A DNA stretch of 7,835 nt from positions 1 to 7,835 of the forward strand of contig CANQKJ010000099.1 in NCBI GenBank assembly GCA_947624465.1, in the 5' to 3' direction. Numbering within the stretch: the first letter of the stretch is position 1; each line of letters starts with the position of its first letter. Below are positions 1-6,090 of the stretch, in pieces. A program made the translations under genes and the position numbers. The notes under the pieces are model-generated. The model searched no databases and had not been told where the DNA came from. It was given only the letters and a program-made list of their open reading frames with translations. This stretch comes from an uncultured Oscillospiraceae bacterium (lineage in GTDB: Bacteria > Bacillota > Clostridia > Oscillospirales > Oscillospiraceae).

Positions 1-2160
1 GCCCTGGCCCTGGTGGGGGTCAGCGGCCCCGGGGCGGAGGGGGTATCCGCCCTGCTGGGGGCGGCCCTGGGGTACTTATCCTTCTGGGGGCTGGCGGAGG
101 GCCTGCGGTACGTGGCCGCCTCCATGATGGTCTACGCCATCGCCCTGGCCCTGGGGGAGTTCGATATCTACCGCAAAGTCTGGTTCATGCCGGCGGTGGC
201 GGCCGCCCTCAACGGGCTGGTGGGGTTCGTCTACCAGTCCGCCTCCGGCTGGGAGGCCGGGGACCGGGTGGGCTTCGTCACCGAGGTGATCCTCACCGGC
301 GGGGCGGTATACCTCTATCGCCTGGCCTTCGACGTATGGGAGAGGCGCCGGGGGCAGGAGGGCCTCTCCGTCCCCCAGACCGCCGGGGTCCTCCTGCTGG
401 CGGCGACGGTGGCCATGACCCTGGCCCGGGTGGAGGTGGCCGGCCACTCCCTGGGGCGGGTGCTGTGTGCCTCCGCCACCCTGCTGTGCGCCTGGAAGGG
501 AGGGGTGGGCGTGGGCGCGGTCGCCGGGGTGGCCGCCGGGCTGGCCATGGACTTCGCCGCCGGCACGCCGCCCCGCTATACGCTGATCTACGCCTTCCCC
601 GGCCTGTTCTCCGGCCTGTTCACCAAGCAGAACCGCCTCCTCTGCGCCGGGGCCTATCTCCTCAGCGGGGCCGCGGCGGTCCTCTGGACGGGGCAGGGGG
701 CCGGCCCGCTCTCCGCCCTGCGGGAGCTGGCGGTGGGGGTGGCGGTGTTCCTGCTGCTGCCCGACAGGCTCCTGCGCCGGTTCAGCGCCCTGGCGCGGCA
801 GGAAACCCCCGCCGGGGAGGAACCCAGGGCCAGACGGCTGGCCGCCGCCCAGCTGGGGGAGACCGCCTCCGCCTTCCGGGCGGTGGCCGCCTCCCTGCGG
901 ACCGCCTTCCGCCGGGAGGTCCCGCTCAACGACGGGGACGCCGCCCGCCTCTTTGACCGGGCGGCCGACCGGGTGTGCGTCAAGTGCCGGCAGCGGGAGC
1001 GGTGCTGGCAGACCGAGTACCAGGCCACCCGCACCGCCCTGTCCGACGCGCTTCCCGCCATGCTGGACCGGGGGGAGGGCCGCCCGGAGGACTTCCCGCC
1101 CTACTTCGCCCAGCGGTGCGCCCGGCTGGACTCCTTTCTCATGGCCGCCAACGGGGAGCTGGCCGCCCTCCTCCAGCGCCGGCGGTACGACAGCCGGGTC
1201 CGGGAGAGCCGGGCCGCCGTCTGCGCCCAGTACGGGGAGCTGGCGGCGGTGCTGGACCGGGCGGCGGTGGAGCTGGCCAAAGAGCCGGCGGTGGACGTGC
1301 GCCGCCAGCGGCTGGTGAAGCGGCACATGGCCGCCCTGGGGCTGGAGGGCCGGTGCGCGGTGTACTCCGACCGGTACGGCCATCTCCGCATCGAGGTGGA
1401 CGGCCCCGGCGCGGAGGCCCTCTCCGCCCCGGAGGAGCTGTCCCGGCTGGGGTCGGTGGTGGGCTGCCCGCTCCGCGCGGGGGAGGGGGAGAAGGACGCC
1501 GCCCGCCTCTGCCAGCGGGAGCCGCTGATGGTGATGGCGGGGGGCGCGGCCGCCGACCGGGACGGCACTCCGGTCAGCGGGGACGCGGGGCTCTGGTTCA
1601 AGGACGACGCCGGCGTGCTGAACTTCCTGCTGTGCGACGGCATGGGCAGCGGCGCCGCCGCCCGCACCGACAGCGAGTGTGCTCTCTCCCTGCTGGAGAA
1701 GTTCCTCCGGGCGGGCCTGCCCACCGAGGAGGCCCTTGGGACCGTGGGGGAGGCCCTGGCCCTCCGGGGAGAGGAGGAGGGGGGCTTCACCACCATCGAC
1801 CTGCTGCGGCTGGACCTGTTCACCGGGAAGGGGGCGGTGTATAAACTGGGGGCCGCCCCCACCTACCTCCGCCGGGGGGCCCAGGTGGAGCGGCTGGCGG
1901 GGGACGCTCTCCCCGCGGGCCTCACCGCCGGCCCGCCGGACGTGTTCCCCCTGGAGCTGGCCGCCGGCGACTGTCTGCTGCTGCTGACCGACGGGGTCAC
2001 CACCGGCAGGGACGATCTGTGGCTCCGCTCCCTGCTGGCGGAGTTCGACGGGCTTTCCCCCCAGGAGCTGGCCGCCCGGGTGCTGCGGGAGAGCGGGGAG
2101 CGCTCCGGCGGCGGGGACGACCGCACCGTCATCGCCCTGAAGCTGGACCTGCGGGAATAG
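1..2160 (+). CDS. spoIIE: Stage II sporulation protein E (SpoIIE), serine phosphatase, 5'-truncated by window edge
   Basis: SpoIIE is a polytopic membrane PP2C-type phosphatase. In the family it dephosphorylates the anti-anti-sigma factor SpoIIAA to activate sigma-F in the forespore, and it also takes part in polar septation. The frame is open from the first base (ALAL before the GTG at 13), so the true start lies outside; 719 residues are visible against about 830 in Bacillus. Counting from base 1, residues 1 to about 255 are hydrophobic membrane segments. About 260-500 is the soluble central region, with cysteines at 326, 329, 335 and 373. About 505-719 is the PP2C domain. Metal-binding acidic residues are visible: SGDAG (Asp528), CDGMGSG (Asp546, 18 residues later, the same spacing I recall for Asp610/Asp628 of B. 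subtilis), LLTDGVTTG (Asp664) and the C-terminal GGDDRTV (706-707). No key catalytic residue is missing. The stop is TAG at 2158-2160, and no obvious terminator follows. Identity is secure. Confidence 0.96.
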   Translation, partial: ALALVGVSGPGAEGVSALLGAALGYLSFWGLAEGLRYVAASMMVYAIALALGEFDIYRKVWFMPAVAAALNGLVGFVYQSASGWEAGDRVGFVTEVILTGGAVYLYRLAFDVWERRRGQEGLSVPQTAGVLLLAATVAMTLARVEVAGHSLGRVLCASATLLCAWKGGVGVGAVAGVAAGLAMDFAAGTPPRYTLIYAFPGLFSGLFTKQNRLLCAGAYLLSGAAAVLWTGQGAGPLSALRELAVGVAVFLLLPDRLLRRFSALARQETPAGEEPRARRLAAAQLGETASAFRAVAASLRTAFRREVPLNDGDAARLFDRAADRVCVKCRQRERCWQTEYQATRTALSDALPAMLDRGEGRPEDFPPYFAQRCARLDSFLMAANGELAALLQRRRYDSRVRESRAAVCAQYGELAAVLDRAAVELAKEPAVDVRRQRLVKRHMAALGLEGRCAVYSDRYGHLRIEVDGPGAEALSAPEELSRLGSVVGCPLRAGEGEKDAARLCQREPLMVMAGGAAADRDGTPVSGDAGLWFKDDAGVLNFLLCDGMGSGAAARTDSECALSLLEKFLRAGLPTEEALGTVGEALALRGEEEGGFTTIDLLRLDLFTGKGAVYKLGAAPTYLRRGAQVERLAGDALPAGLTAGPPDVFPLELAAGDCLLLLTDGVTTGRDDLWLRSLLAEFDGLSPQELAARVLRESGERSGGGDDRTVIALKLDLRE

Positions 2161-2180
2161 CGGTTTTCGCCCGCCGGCGC

Positions 2181-2209
2181 TTGACTTTTCCGCGGCAGTT
2201 GGCTATTAT
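2181..2209 (+). promoter_or_regulatory. Sigma-A-type promoter for the AI-2E permease/DUF362 operon
   Basis: A -35 box TTGACT (2181-2186) and a -10 box TATTAT (2204-2209) are separated by 17 bases, close to the vegetative consensus. They sit 21 bases after the spoIIE stop in a short AT-richer patch inside GC-rich DNA. Transcription would begin near 2216, leaving a leader of about 30 bases before the start codon at 2246. This suggests the permease operon is transcribed independently of the sporulation-specific spoIIE. Promoter function is inferred from sequence only. Confidence 0.75.
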
Positions 2210-2231
2210 AGTGATGAGTTCCGATCTCACC

Positions 2232-2248
2232 GGGGGGCGATCGCCTTG
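2232..2248 (+). promoter_or_regulatory. G-rich ribosome binding site and TTG start of the AI-2E permease
   Basis: A G-run (2232-2237) lies 8 bases before TTG at 2246-2248. It is a poorer Shine-Dalgarno than the AGGAGG sites of its neighbours. The ATG and GTG at 2214 and 2211 are not in this frame, and the next in-frame Met (residue 48) lies inside the second membrane segment, so TTG is the best start. The bases from 2236 to the start codon form the perfect palindrome GGCGATCGCC. Confidence 0.6.
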
Positions 2249-3487
2249 AAGGACCCTGACAACAAAAAATATATCAAGCTGGGCGTCACCGGCGTGGCGG
2301 TCATCGTGGTCAGCCTGCTGTTCTTCTTCCTGCTGTTCCGCCTGCCGGAGCTGTCCCGGTTCGCGGCCGTGGTGGCCGGGATCCTGATGCCCTTCCTCTA
2401 CGGGGCGGCCATCGCCTACGTGCTTTCTCCGGTCTGCAACCGGCTGGAGGACCTGCTGGCCAAAATTCCTGTGCTGAAGGAGAAAAAAGGCGTCCGCTCC
2501 GCCCTGGCCATCGTGCTGGCCTTGGCGCTGGCGCTGCTGATCGTCTGGGCTCTGGTGATGCTGGTCATCCCCCAGGTGTGGGAGAGCGTCGTGGCCATTG
2601 CCAACGCCATCCCCGGCCAGCTGGCCAACGCCAACCGCTGGCTCCACGATGTGCTGCAGGACCAGCCCCAGCTCCAGTCCCTGTGGGACTCGGTGTACTC
2701 CACCGCCGTGGACAAATTCAACGAGTGGATGAAGACCGGCCTGATGCCCACCGTGAGCACCCTCATCACCCAGATCACCACCCAGGTGGCGGTGTTTTTC
2801 TCCGTGCTGAAAAACCTGTTCCTGGGCATCCTGATCTCCGTGTATTTCCTGGCCAGCCGCAAGCTGTTCGCCGTCCAGGCCAAGATGGTCCTCTACGGGG
2901 TATTTCCCCGCCGGGCCGCAGGCCTCATTGAGGACGAGATGCACTACGCCGACAGGATGTTCAACGGCTTCCTCATGGGCAAGCTGGTGGACTCGGCCAT
3001 CATCGGGGTCATCTGCTTCGCCGTCACCTCCCTGATGGGATTTGAGTCGGCCGCCCTCATCAGCGTGGTGGTGGGGGTCACCAACATCATCCCCTTCTTC
3101 GGCCCATTCATCGGAGCCATCCCCTCCGCGCTGCTGCTCCTGCTGGAAAACCCCATGCACTGTGTGTACTTTCTCATCTTCATCGTGATTTTGCAGCAGG
3201 TGGACGGCAACCTCATCGGCCCGAAGATCCTGGGCAATACCACGGGCCTCTCCAGCTTCTGGGTGCTGTTCTCCATCCTGCTGTTCGGCGGGCTGTGGGG
3301 CATCCTGGGCATGATCGTGGGCGTGCCGCTGTTCGCCGTCATCTACGACATCGCCCGCCGGCTCATCCGCTTCGGCCTGGACCGGCACGGCGCGGGTGAG
3401 ATGCTGGCCGGATACGACGGCAAAGAGGACCCCTCCGCCCCGCCGGAGGAGTCCGGGGAAGTAACGGAACAGGAGGAAAAACAATGA
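2246..3487 (+). CDS. AI-2E family transporter (putative membrane permease)
   Basis: This 413-residue integral membrane protein belongs to the AI-2E/PerM (UPF0118, YdbI/TqsA-like) family. Members have been linked to export of autoinducer-2 or to Na+/H+ exchange, but the substrate of most is unknown. Likely membrane segments are about 12-32, 38-60, 85-109, 182-205, 247-264, 267-300, 304-317 and 336-370. A larger soluble stretch (about 110-170) follows the third segment, as is usual in the family. Signature stretches are NIIPFFGPFIG (280-290) and GNLIGPKILGNTTG (321-334), followed by a glycine-rich final membrane region. The tail (about 391-413) is acidic and polar, and probably cytoplasmic. The start is TTG, chosen because it follows a G-rich ribosome site and no better in-frame start exists. 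It has its own promoter, and its TGA overlaps the ATG of the DUF362 gene, so the two are probably translationally coupled. Family assignment is firm; substrate is not predictable. Confidence 0.93.
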   Translation: MKDPDNKKYIKLGVTGVAVIVVSLLFFFLLFRLPELSRFAAVVAGILMPFLYGAAIAYVLSPVCNRLEDLLAKIPVLKEKKGVRSALAIVLALALALLIVWALVMLVIPQVWESVVAIANAIPGQLANANRWLHDVLQDQPQLQSLWDSVYSTAVDKFNEWMKTGLMPTVSTLITQITTQVAVFFSVLKNLFLGILISVYFLASRKLFAVQAKMVLYGVFPRRAAGLIEDEMHYADRMFNGFLMGKLVDSAIIGVICFAVTSLMGFESAALISVVVGVTNIIPFFGPFIGAIPSALLLLLENPMHCVYFLIFIVILQQVDGNLIGPKILGNTTGLSSFWVLFSILLFGGLWGILGMIVGVPLFAVIYDIARRLIRFGLDRHGAGEMLAGYDGKEDPSAPPEESGEVTEQEEKQ

Positions 3488-4359
3488 AGTCCAAAGTCTA
3501 TTTCACCAAAGTCATCACCCCCGAGTCCCTCATCCGCCTGTACGACACGCTGGGCGTGAAGCTGGAGGGCAGGGTGGGCGTCAAGATCCACTCCGGCGAG
3601 ACGGGCAACCAGAACTTCCTCCGTCCCGCCCTGCTGGGTCCGGTGATCAACCATGTGGGCCAGGCCATCGTGGAGTGCAATACCGCCTACGCCGGCACCC
3701 GCAACACCACCAAGGCCCACTGGGAGACCATGAAGGCCCACGGCTGGACCGACGCCGCCCCGGTGGACATCCTGGACGAGGACGGCGACATGGAGCTGCC
3801 GGTCGAGGGCGGCAAACACCTGAAAGTCAACTATGCGGGCAGCCACCTGAAGAACTACGATTCCCTGTTCATCCTCTCCCACTTCAAGGGCCACCCCATG
3901 GGCGGTTTCGGCGGCGCGCTGAAGAATATGTCCATCGGCCTGGCCTCCTCCAAGGGCAAGCAGCATATCCACGTGGGCGGCTCCGGGGCCGAGGGCTTCA
4001 AGGCCCTGATGACCGCCGACCACGACGCCTTCCTGGAGTCCATGGCCGACGCGGACAAGGCCGTCATGGACTACTACGGCGGCAAGCTGGCCTTCCTGAA
4101 CGTGATGGCCAACCTGTCGGTGGACTGCGACTGCTGCGACGTGGCCGAGGACCCGGCCATGGCCGACATCGGGGCCCTGGCCTCCCTGGACCCGGTGGCC
4201 CTGGATCAGGCCTGCCTGGACCTGGTGTACAACTCCCCCGACCCCGGCAAAAAGGCCCTGATCGAGCGGATCGAGTCCCGCAACGGGCTGCTCACCGTCA
4301 AGGCGGCGGTGGCGCTGGGCCTGGGCTCCACCGAGTACGAGCTGATCTCCATCGACTGA
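3484..4359 (+). CDS. DUF362 domain-containing protein
   Basis: This 291-residue soluble protein belongs to the DUF362 family, sometimes annotated as an iron-sulfur or ferredoxin-linked protein; its biochemical role is not established. Recognisable stretches are VGVKIHSGE (31-39), SHFKGHPMGGFGGALKNMSIG (132-152) and the cysteine-rich DCDCCDVAEDPAMADIG (214-230, Cys215/217/218), followed by ASLDPVALDQA (233-243). I see no classical CxxCxxCxxxC ferredoxin motif, which some DUF362 relatives carry as a separate domain, so this is the compact form. No signal peptide or membrane segment is visible, so it is probably cytoplasmic. The ATG at 3484 follows AGGAGG (3471-3476) by 7 bases and overlaps the upstream TGA in an ATGA arrangement. 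A strong terminator follows 11 bases after the stop codon. Its partnership with the permease suggests a shared pathway, but no function can be assigned. Confidence 0.88.
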   Translation: MKSKVYFTKVITPESLIRLYDTLGVKLEGRVGVKIHSGETGNQNFLRPALLGPVINHVGQAIVECNTAYAGTRNTTKAHWETMKAHGWTDAAPVDILDEDGDMELPVEGGKHLKVNYAGSHLKNYDSLFILSHFKGHPMGGFGGALKNMSIGLASSKGKQHIHVGGSGAEGFKALMTADHDAFLESMADADKAVMDYYGGKLAFLNVMANLSVDCDCCDVAEDPAMADIGALASLDPVALDQACLDLVYNSPDPGKKALIERIESRNGLLTVKAAVALGLGSTEYELISID

Positions 4360-4370
4360 ACCCGCGTGTG

Positions 4371-4402
4371 ACAAGAGGGCGGCCGCAGGCCGCCCTCTTT
4401 TT
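4371..4402 (+). terminator. Intrinsic terminator after the DUF362 gene
   Basis: A perfect 10-base-pair GC-rich stem (4375-4384 with 4388-4397, three-base loop GCA) is followed by five T (4398-4402). Two flanking A-T pairs can extend the stem. It closes the permease/DUF362 operon. It also lies 7 bases beyond the end of the oppositely oriented spmB, but on that strand the stem is followed only by TTGTCA, so termination should be stronger on the plus strand. Confidence 0.92.
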
Positions 4403-4408
4403 ATGCCC

Positions 4409-4933
4409 TTACCCGCCGAAGATGAGCCGCACCGCCCAGGCGGCGGCCAAAAAGCCCACCGCGTCGGCGCACAGGGCGGCGGGGACGGCGTACCGGGTTT
4501 TGCCGATCCTGGCCGCGCCGAAATATACCGCGATGGTGTAGAAGGTGGTTTCGGTAGAACCCAGCATCACCGCCGCCGTGCGGCCGATGAGAGAGTCGGG
4601 GCCGTAGGTCCCGATCAGCTCCGCGCCCACTCCCAGGGCGGCGGAGCCGCTCACCGGGCGGACCAGCAGCAGGGGGACGGTCTCCGGCGGGATGCCGATG
4701 GCGGTCAGGACGGGGGAGAGGGCCTCCCGCAGCAGATCCAGCGCCCCGGAGGCCCGGAGCATATAGACCGCCGTCAAAAGGCCGACGAGGGGCGGCATGA
4801 TGCTGAGGGAGACCTTCAATCCGGTGCGTGCCCCGTCGGTGACCGCCCCCCACACGTCCACCCGGCGGAAGAGGCCGGCCGCCGCCACCGCCAGCATCAG
4901 GCAGGGCACCAGCATGGTGAAGAACAGGTCCAT
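4409..4933 (-). CDS. spmB: Spore maturation protein B (SpmB)
   Basis: SpmB is a small membrane protein of the nucleoside-recognition (GATE-domain) family. With SpmA it is needed for spore core dehydration and heat resistance in Bacillus and Clostridium; the transported molecule is unknown. The 174-residue length is close to the usual figure of about 175-180. Hydrophobic segments are about 3-21, 42-60 and 150-172, with a conserved core RPVSGSAALGVG (92-103) and MLGSTETTFYTIAVYFGA (123-140) typical of SpmB. The ATG at 4933 is preceded by GGAGGTGA (4945-4938), whose last three bases are the stop codon of spmA. Only 4 bases separate the genes, so translation is probably coupled. The TAA ends just before the hairpin at 4375-4397. 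Expected expression is in the mother cell, from the promoter in front of spmA. Confidence 0.95.
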   Translation of the reverse strand: MDLFFTMLVPCLMLAVAAAGLFRRVDVWGAVTDGARTGLKVSLSIMPPLVGLLTAVYMLRASGALDLLREALSPVLTAIGIPPETVPLLLVRPVSGSAALGVGAELIGTYGPDSLIGRTAAVMLGSTETTFYTIAVYFGAARIGKTRYAVPAALCADAVGFLAAAWAVRLIFGG

Positions 4934-4937
4934 CCGC

Positions 4938-5513
4938 TCACCTCCAGACCCGGGAGAACAGCTTTGCCGCCGCGATCCCCACGGCCACGGAGAGGACCGA
5001 CGCCAGCCACACCGCCGGCAGGATATCGAAGGGGTCGGCGCTGCCCGCCGCCGCCCGGACGCTGGCCACCGTGGTGGGGATGAGCTGGAGGGAGGCGGTG
5101 TTGCACACCACCAGCATACACAGCCCGTCGGAGGCCGTGCCGCCGGAACCCTCCGCCATGAGCCGGGCGGCCTCCAGCCCCAGGGGGGTGGCGGCGTTGC
5201 CCAGGCCCAGCAGGTTGGCGGAAAGATTGGCGCTCACCGCGTCCATCACCCGCCGGTCGCCGGCATAGCCGGGGTAAAGGCGGCGCAGGACGGGCCGCAG
5301 CAGCCGGGAGAGCCCGTCGGCGATGCCGCACCGGCGCATGACCTCCATCACCCCGGTCCACAGGCACATGACCCCCATAGTGGAAAGGCACAGCTCCACT
5401 CCGGCGGCGGCCCCGTCCAGCGCCCCCTTCGCCACCGCGGGGCCGTTCCCGGTGGCCAGCCCGCACAGCACCGCCGCCCCCACCATCACCGTCCAGATCA
5501 CCGACATCGCCAT
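4938..5513 (-). CDS. spmA: Spore maturation protein A (SpmA)
   Basis: SpmA is the partner of SpmB in spore core dehydration and also a GATE/nucleoside-recognition membrane protein. The length of 191 residues fits the family (about 195). Conserved stretches are NLSANLLGLGNAATPLGLEAA (96-116) and CNTASLQLIPTTVASVRAA (137-155), with hydrophobic segments near 3-20, 40-58 and 163-185. The ATG at 5513 follows AAAAGGAG (5530-5523) by 9 bases, a better fit than the second ATG at 5507. It is the first gene of a two-gene unit with spmB and is divergent from abrB. In B. subtilis, spmA follows dacB in a sigma-E operon. Here no dacB is adjacent, and a sigma-E-like promoter lies directly upstream at 5594-5568. 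Confidence 0.95.
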   Translation of the reverse strand: MAMSVIWTVMVGAAVLCGLATGNGPAVAKGALDGAAAGVELCLSTMGVMCLWTGVMEVMRRCGIADGLSRLLRPVLRRLYPGYAGDRRVMDAVSANLSANLLGLGNAATPLGLEAARLMAEGSGGTASDGLCMLVVCNTASLQLIPTTVASVRAAAGSADPFDILPAVWLASVLSVAVGIAAAKLFSRVWR

Positions 5514-5567
5514 GGGATCACGCTCCTTTTTTGCGCCCCCGGAGGTCTCCGAGAGCGAGCCTGTCCC

Positions 5568-5594
5568 AAACTATGAGATAAAAATTCACAATAT
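5568..5594 (-). promoter_or_regulatory. Possible sigma-E promoter for spmA-spmB
   Basis: Read on the minus strand, ATATT (5594-5590) is followed after 14 bases by CATAGTTT (5575-5568). This resembles the sigma-E pattern known from B. subtilis (about ATATT, 14-15 bases, CATACANT), with two mismatches in the -10 element. Transcription would start near 5561, about 48 bases before the spmA start. The match agrees with the known mother-cell sigma-E control of spmAB in Bacillus, but AT-rich DNA produces chance matches. Confidence 0.5.
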
Positions 5595-5669
5595 AACCAT
5601 AATCAGGAAAAGCACTGGAAAATTTCCCACAAAATATTTAAAAAATATACTTTTTTTGCGAATTCTGCA

Positions 5670-5697
5670 TTGACAAAATTATACGATATGTTATAAT
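5670..5697 (+). promoter_or_regulatory. Consensus sigma-A promoter of abrB
   Basis: Both hexamers match the consensus exactly: TTGACA at 5670-5675 and TATAAT at 5692-5697, with a 16-base spacer. An A/T-rich upstream stretch (about 5631-5657) could further strengthen it. Transcription should start near 5704, giving a leader of about 42 bases. Such a strong promoter fits a growth-phase regulator that is normally held in check by autorepression and, in Bacillus, by Spo0A. Confidence 0.85.
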
Positions 5698-5745
5698 GGG
5701 GCTGGTTGGTAGTGGAAATGGGACAAAAAAATAGGAGGAGAAAAA

Positions 5746-5988
5746 ATGAAAGCCACCGGCATCGTGCGCAAGGTCGATGAACTGGGCCGCATCGTCCTGC
5801 CGATCGAGCTCCGGCGAACACTGGACATCGCGGAGCGTGACCCACTGGAGATCTATGTGGACGGATCTTCGATCATTTTGAACAAGTATCAGCCCGCCTG
5901 CATCTTCTGCGGCGACTCCAAGGACATCATTTCCTACAAGGGAAAGAACGTCTGCGGCGCCTGCATGAAGGAACTCCACGCCAAGTAA
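5746..5988 (+). CDS. abrB: AbrB/MazE/SpoVT family transition-state transcriptional regulator
   Basis: This is an 80-residue DNA-binding regulator. The N-terminal half (1-48) is a swapped-hairpin AbrB domain nearly identical to B. subtilis AbrB: KATGIVRKVDELGRIVLPIE and LRRTL, then LEIYVDG. Family members bind AT-rich DNA as dimers or tetramers and repress post-exponential and sporulation genes during growth. The C-terminal part (50-80) differs from Bacillus AbrB: it has two CxxC pairs (Cys52/55 and Cys70/73, 14 residues apart) and resembles a small zinc ribbon, a form I recall in clostridial homologues. The ATG at 5746 follows AGGAGGA (5733-5739) by 6 bases. It has its own strong promoter, is divergent from spmAB and converges on rsmI. 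The AbrB family is certain; that this is the functional counterpart of Bacillus AbrB rather than a paralogue such as Abh is likely but unproven. Confidence 0.93.
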   Translation: MKATGIVRKVDELGRIVLPIELRRTLDIAERDPLEIYVDGSSIILNKYQPACIFCGDSKDIISYKGKNVCGACMKELHAK

Positions 5989-5993
5989 CACAG

Positions 5994-6045
5994 GCACGGC
6001 AAAAATGAACCGCCGGTTTGAGACAGTCCGGCGGCATTTTTGTGC
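5994..6045. terminator. Bidirectional intrinsic terminator between abrB and rsmI
   Basis: The core stem CCGCCGG (6010-6016) pairs with CCGGCGG (6028-6034) around an 11-base loop. Outside it, AAAAATG (6001-6007) pairs with CATTTTT (6035-6041), leaving a two-A bulge, and GCAC (5994-5997) can pair with GTGC (6042-6045). The T-run on the plus strand and the A-run read as T on the minus strand make it usable for both convergent genes. Confidence 0.88.
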
Positions 6046-6090
6046 GCTAAAGCGACAGGTTATGAAGTTCGGTTTTATAACAAATTGTAA

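Larger units (their letters stand above)
5514..5745. other. AT-rich divergent intergenic region between spmA and abrB
   Basis: This 232-base gap is sharply AT-rich from about 5570 to 5700, in contrast with the GC-rich genes around it. It holds a consensus plus-strand promoter for abrB and a sigma-E-like minus-strand promoter for spmA. Short symmetric sequences between them are GGAAA-A-TTTCC (5617-5627) and ATATTT-AAA-AAATAT (5634-5648). The A/T tracts at about 5631-5657 lie just upstream of the abrB -35 box, where they could act as an UP element. I see no small ORF or structured RNA in it. Confidence 0.7.

Noticed and set aside
76..1383. Long minus-strand open frame (435 codons) opposite spoIIE
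   Set aside because: It is the mirror of a GC-rich coding frame. The translation is low-complexity Pro/Gly/His/Arg with no recognisable domain, while the plus strand encodes clear SpoIIE.
2129..3484. 451-codon minus-strand open frame opposite the AI-2E permease
   Set aside because: The product is rich in His, Gln, Asp and Gly, typical of antisense to a membrane protein gene in GC-rich DNA. No domain is recognisable and the plus strand has a firm family match.
3343..4374. 343-codon minus-strand open frame opposite the DUF362 gene
   Set aside because: Shadow frame: repetitive Gly/Val/His composition, no ribosome site noticed, and it runs into the terminator stem.
5532..5560. GC-rich symmetric sequence CGGAGGTCTCCG in the spmA leader as a riboswitch or attenuator
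   Set aside because: The loop would be only two bases (four if the closing pair opens), no T-run follows on the minus strand, and no known riboswitch pattern is visible.
4797..5576. 259-codon plus-strand open frame across spmA and spmB
   Set aside because: Antisense to two well-recognised genes; the translation is low-complexity and spans their junction without any domain.
5561..6026. Near-identical 10-base sequence CTGTCYCAAA in inverted orientation on both sides of abrB (5561-5570 and 6026-6017), possibly ends of a mobile element
   Set aside because: One mismatch in about 10-11 bases is expected by chance at this distance. There is no transposase and no target duplication, and the right copy is the loop of a terminator.
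6045..6080. Small hairpins CGCT-AA-AGCG (6045-6054) and GTTAT/ATAAC (6059-6063 with 6076-6080) as a possible small RNA
   Set aside because: Stems are only 4-5 base pairs, no promoter precedes them, and the neighbouring terminator already explains the structure here.
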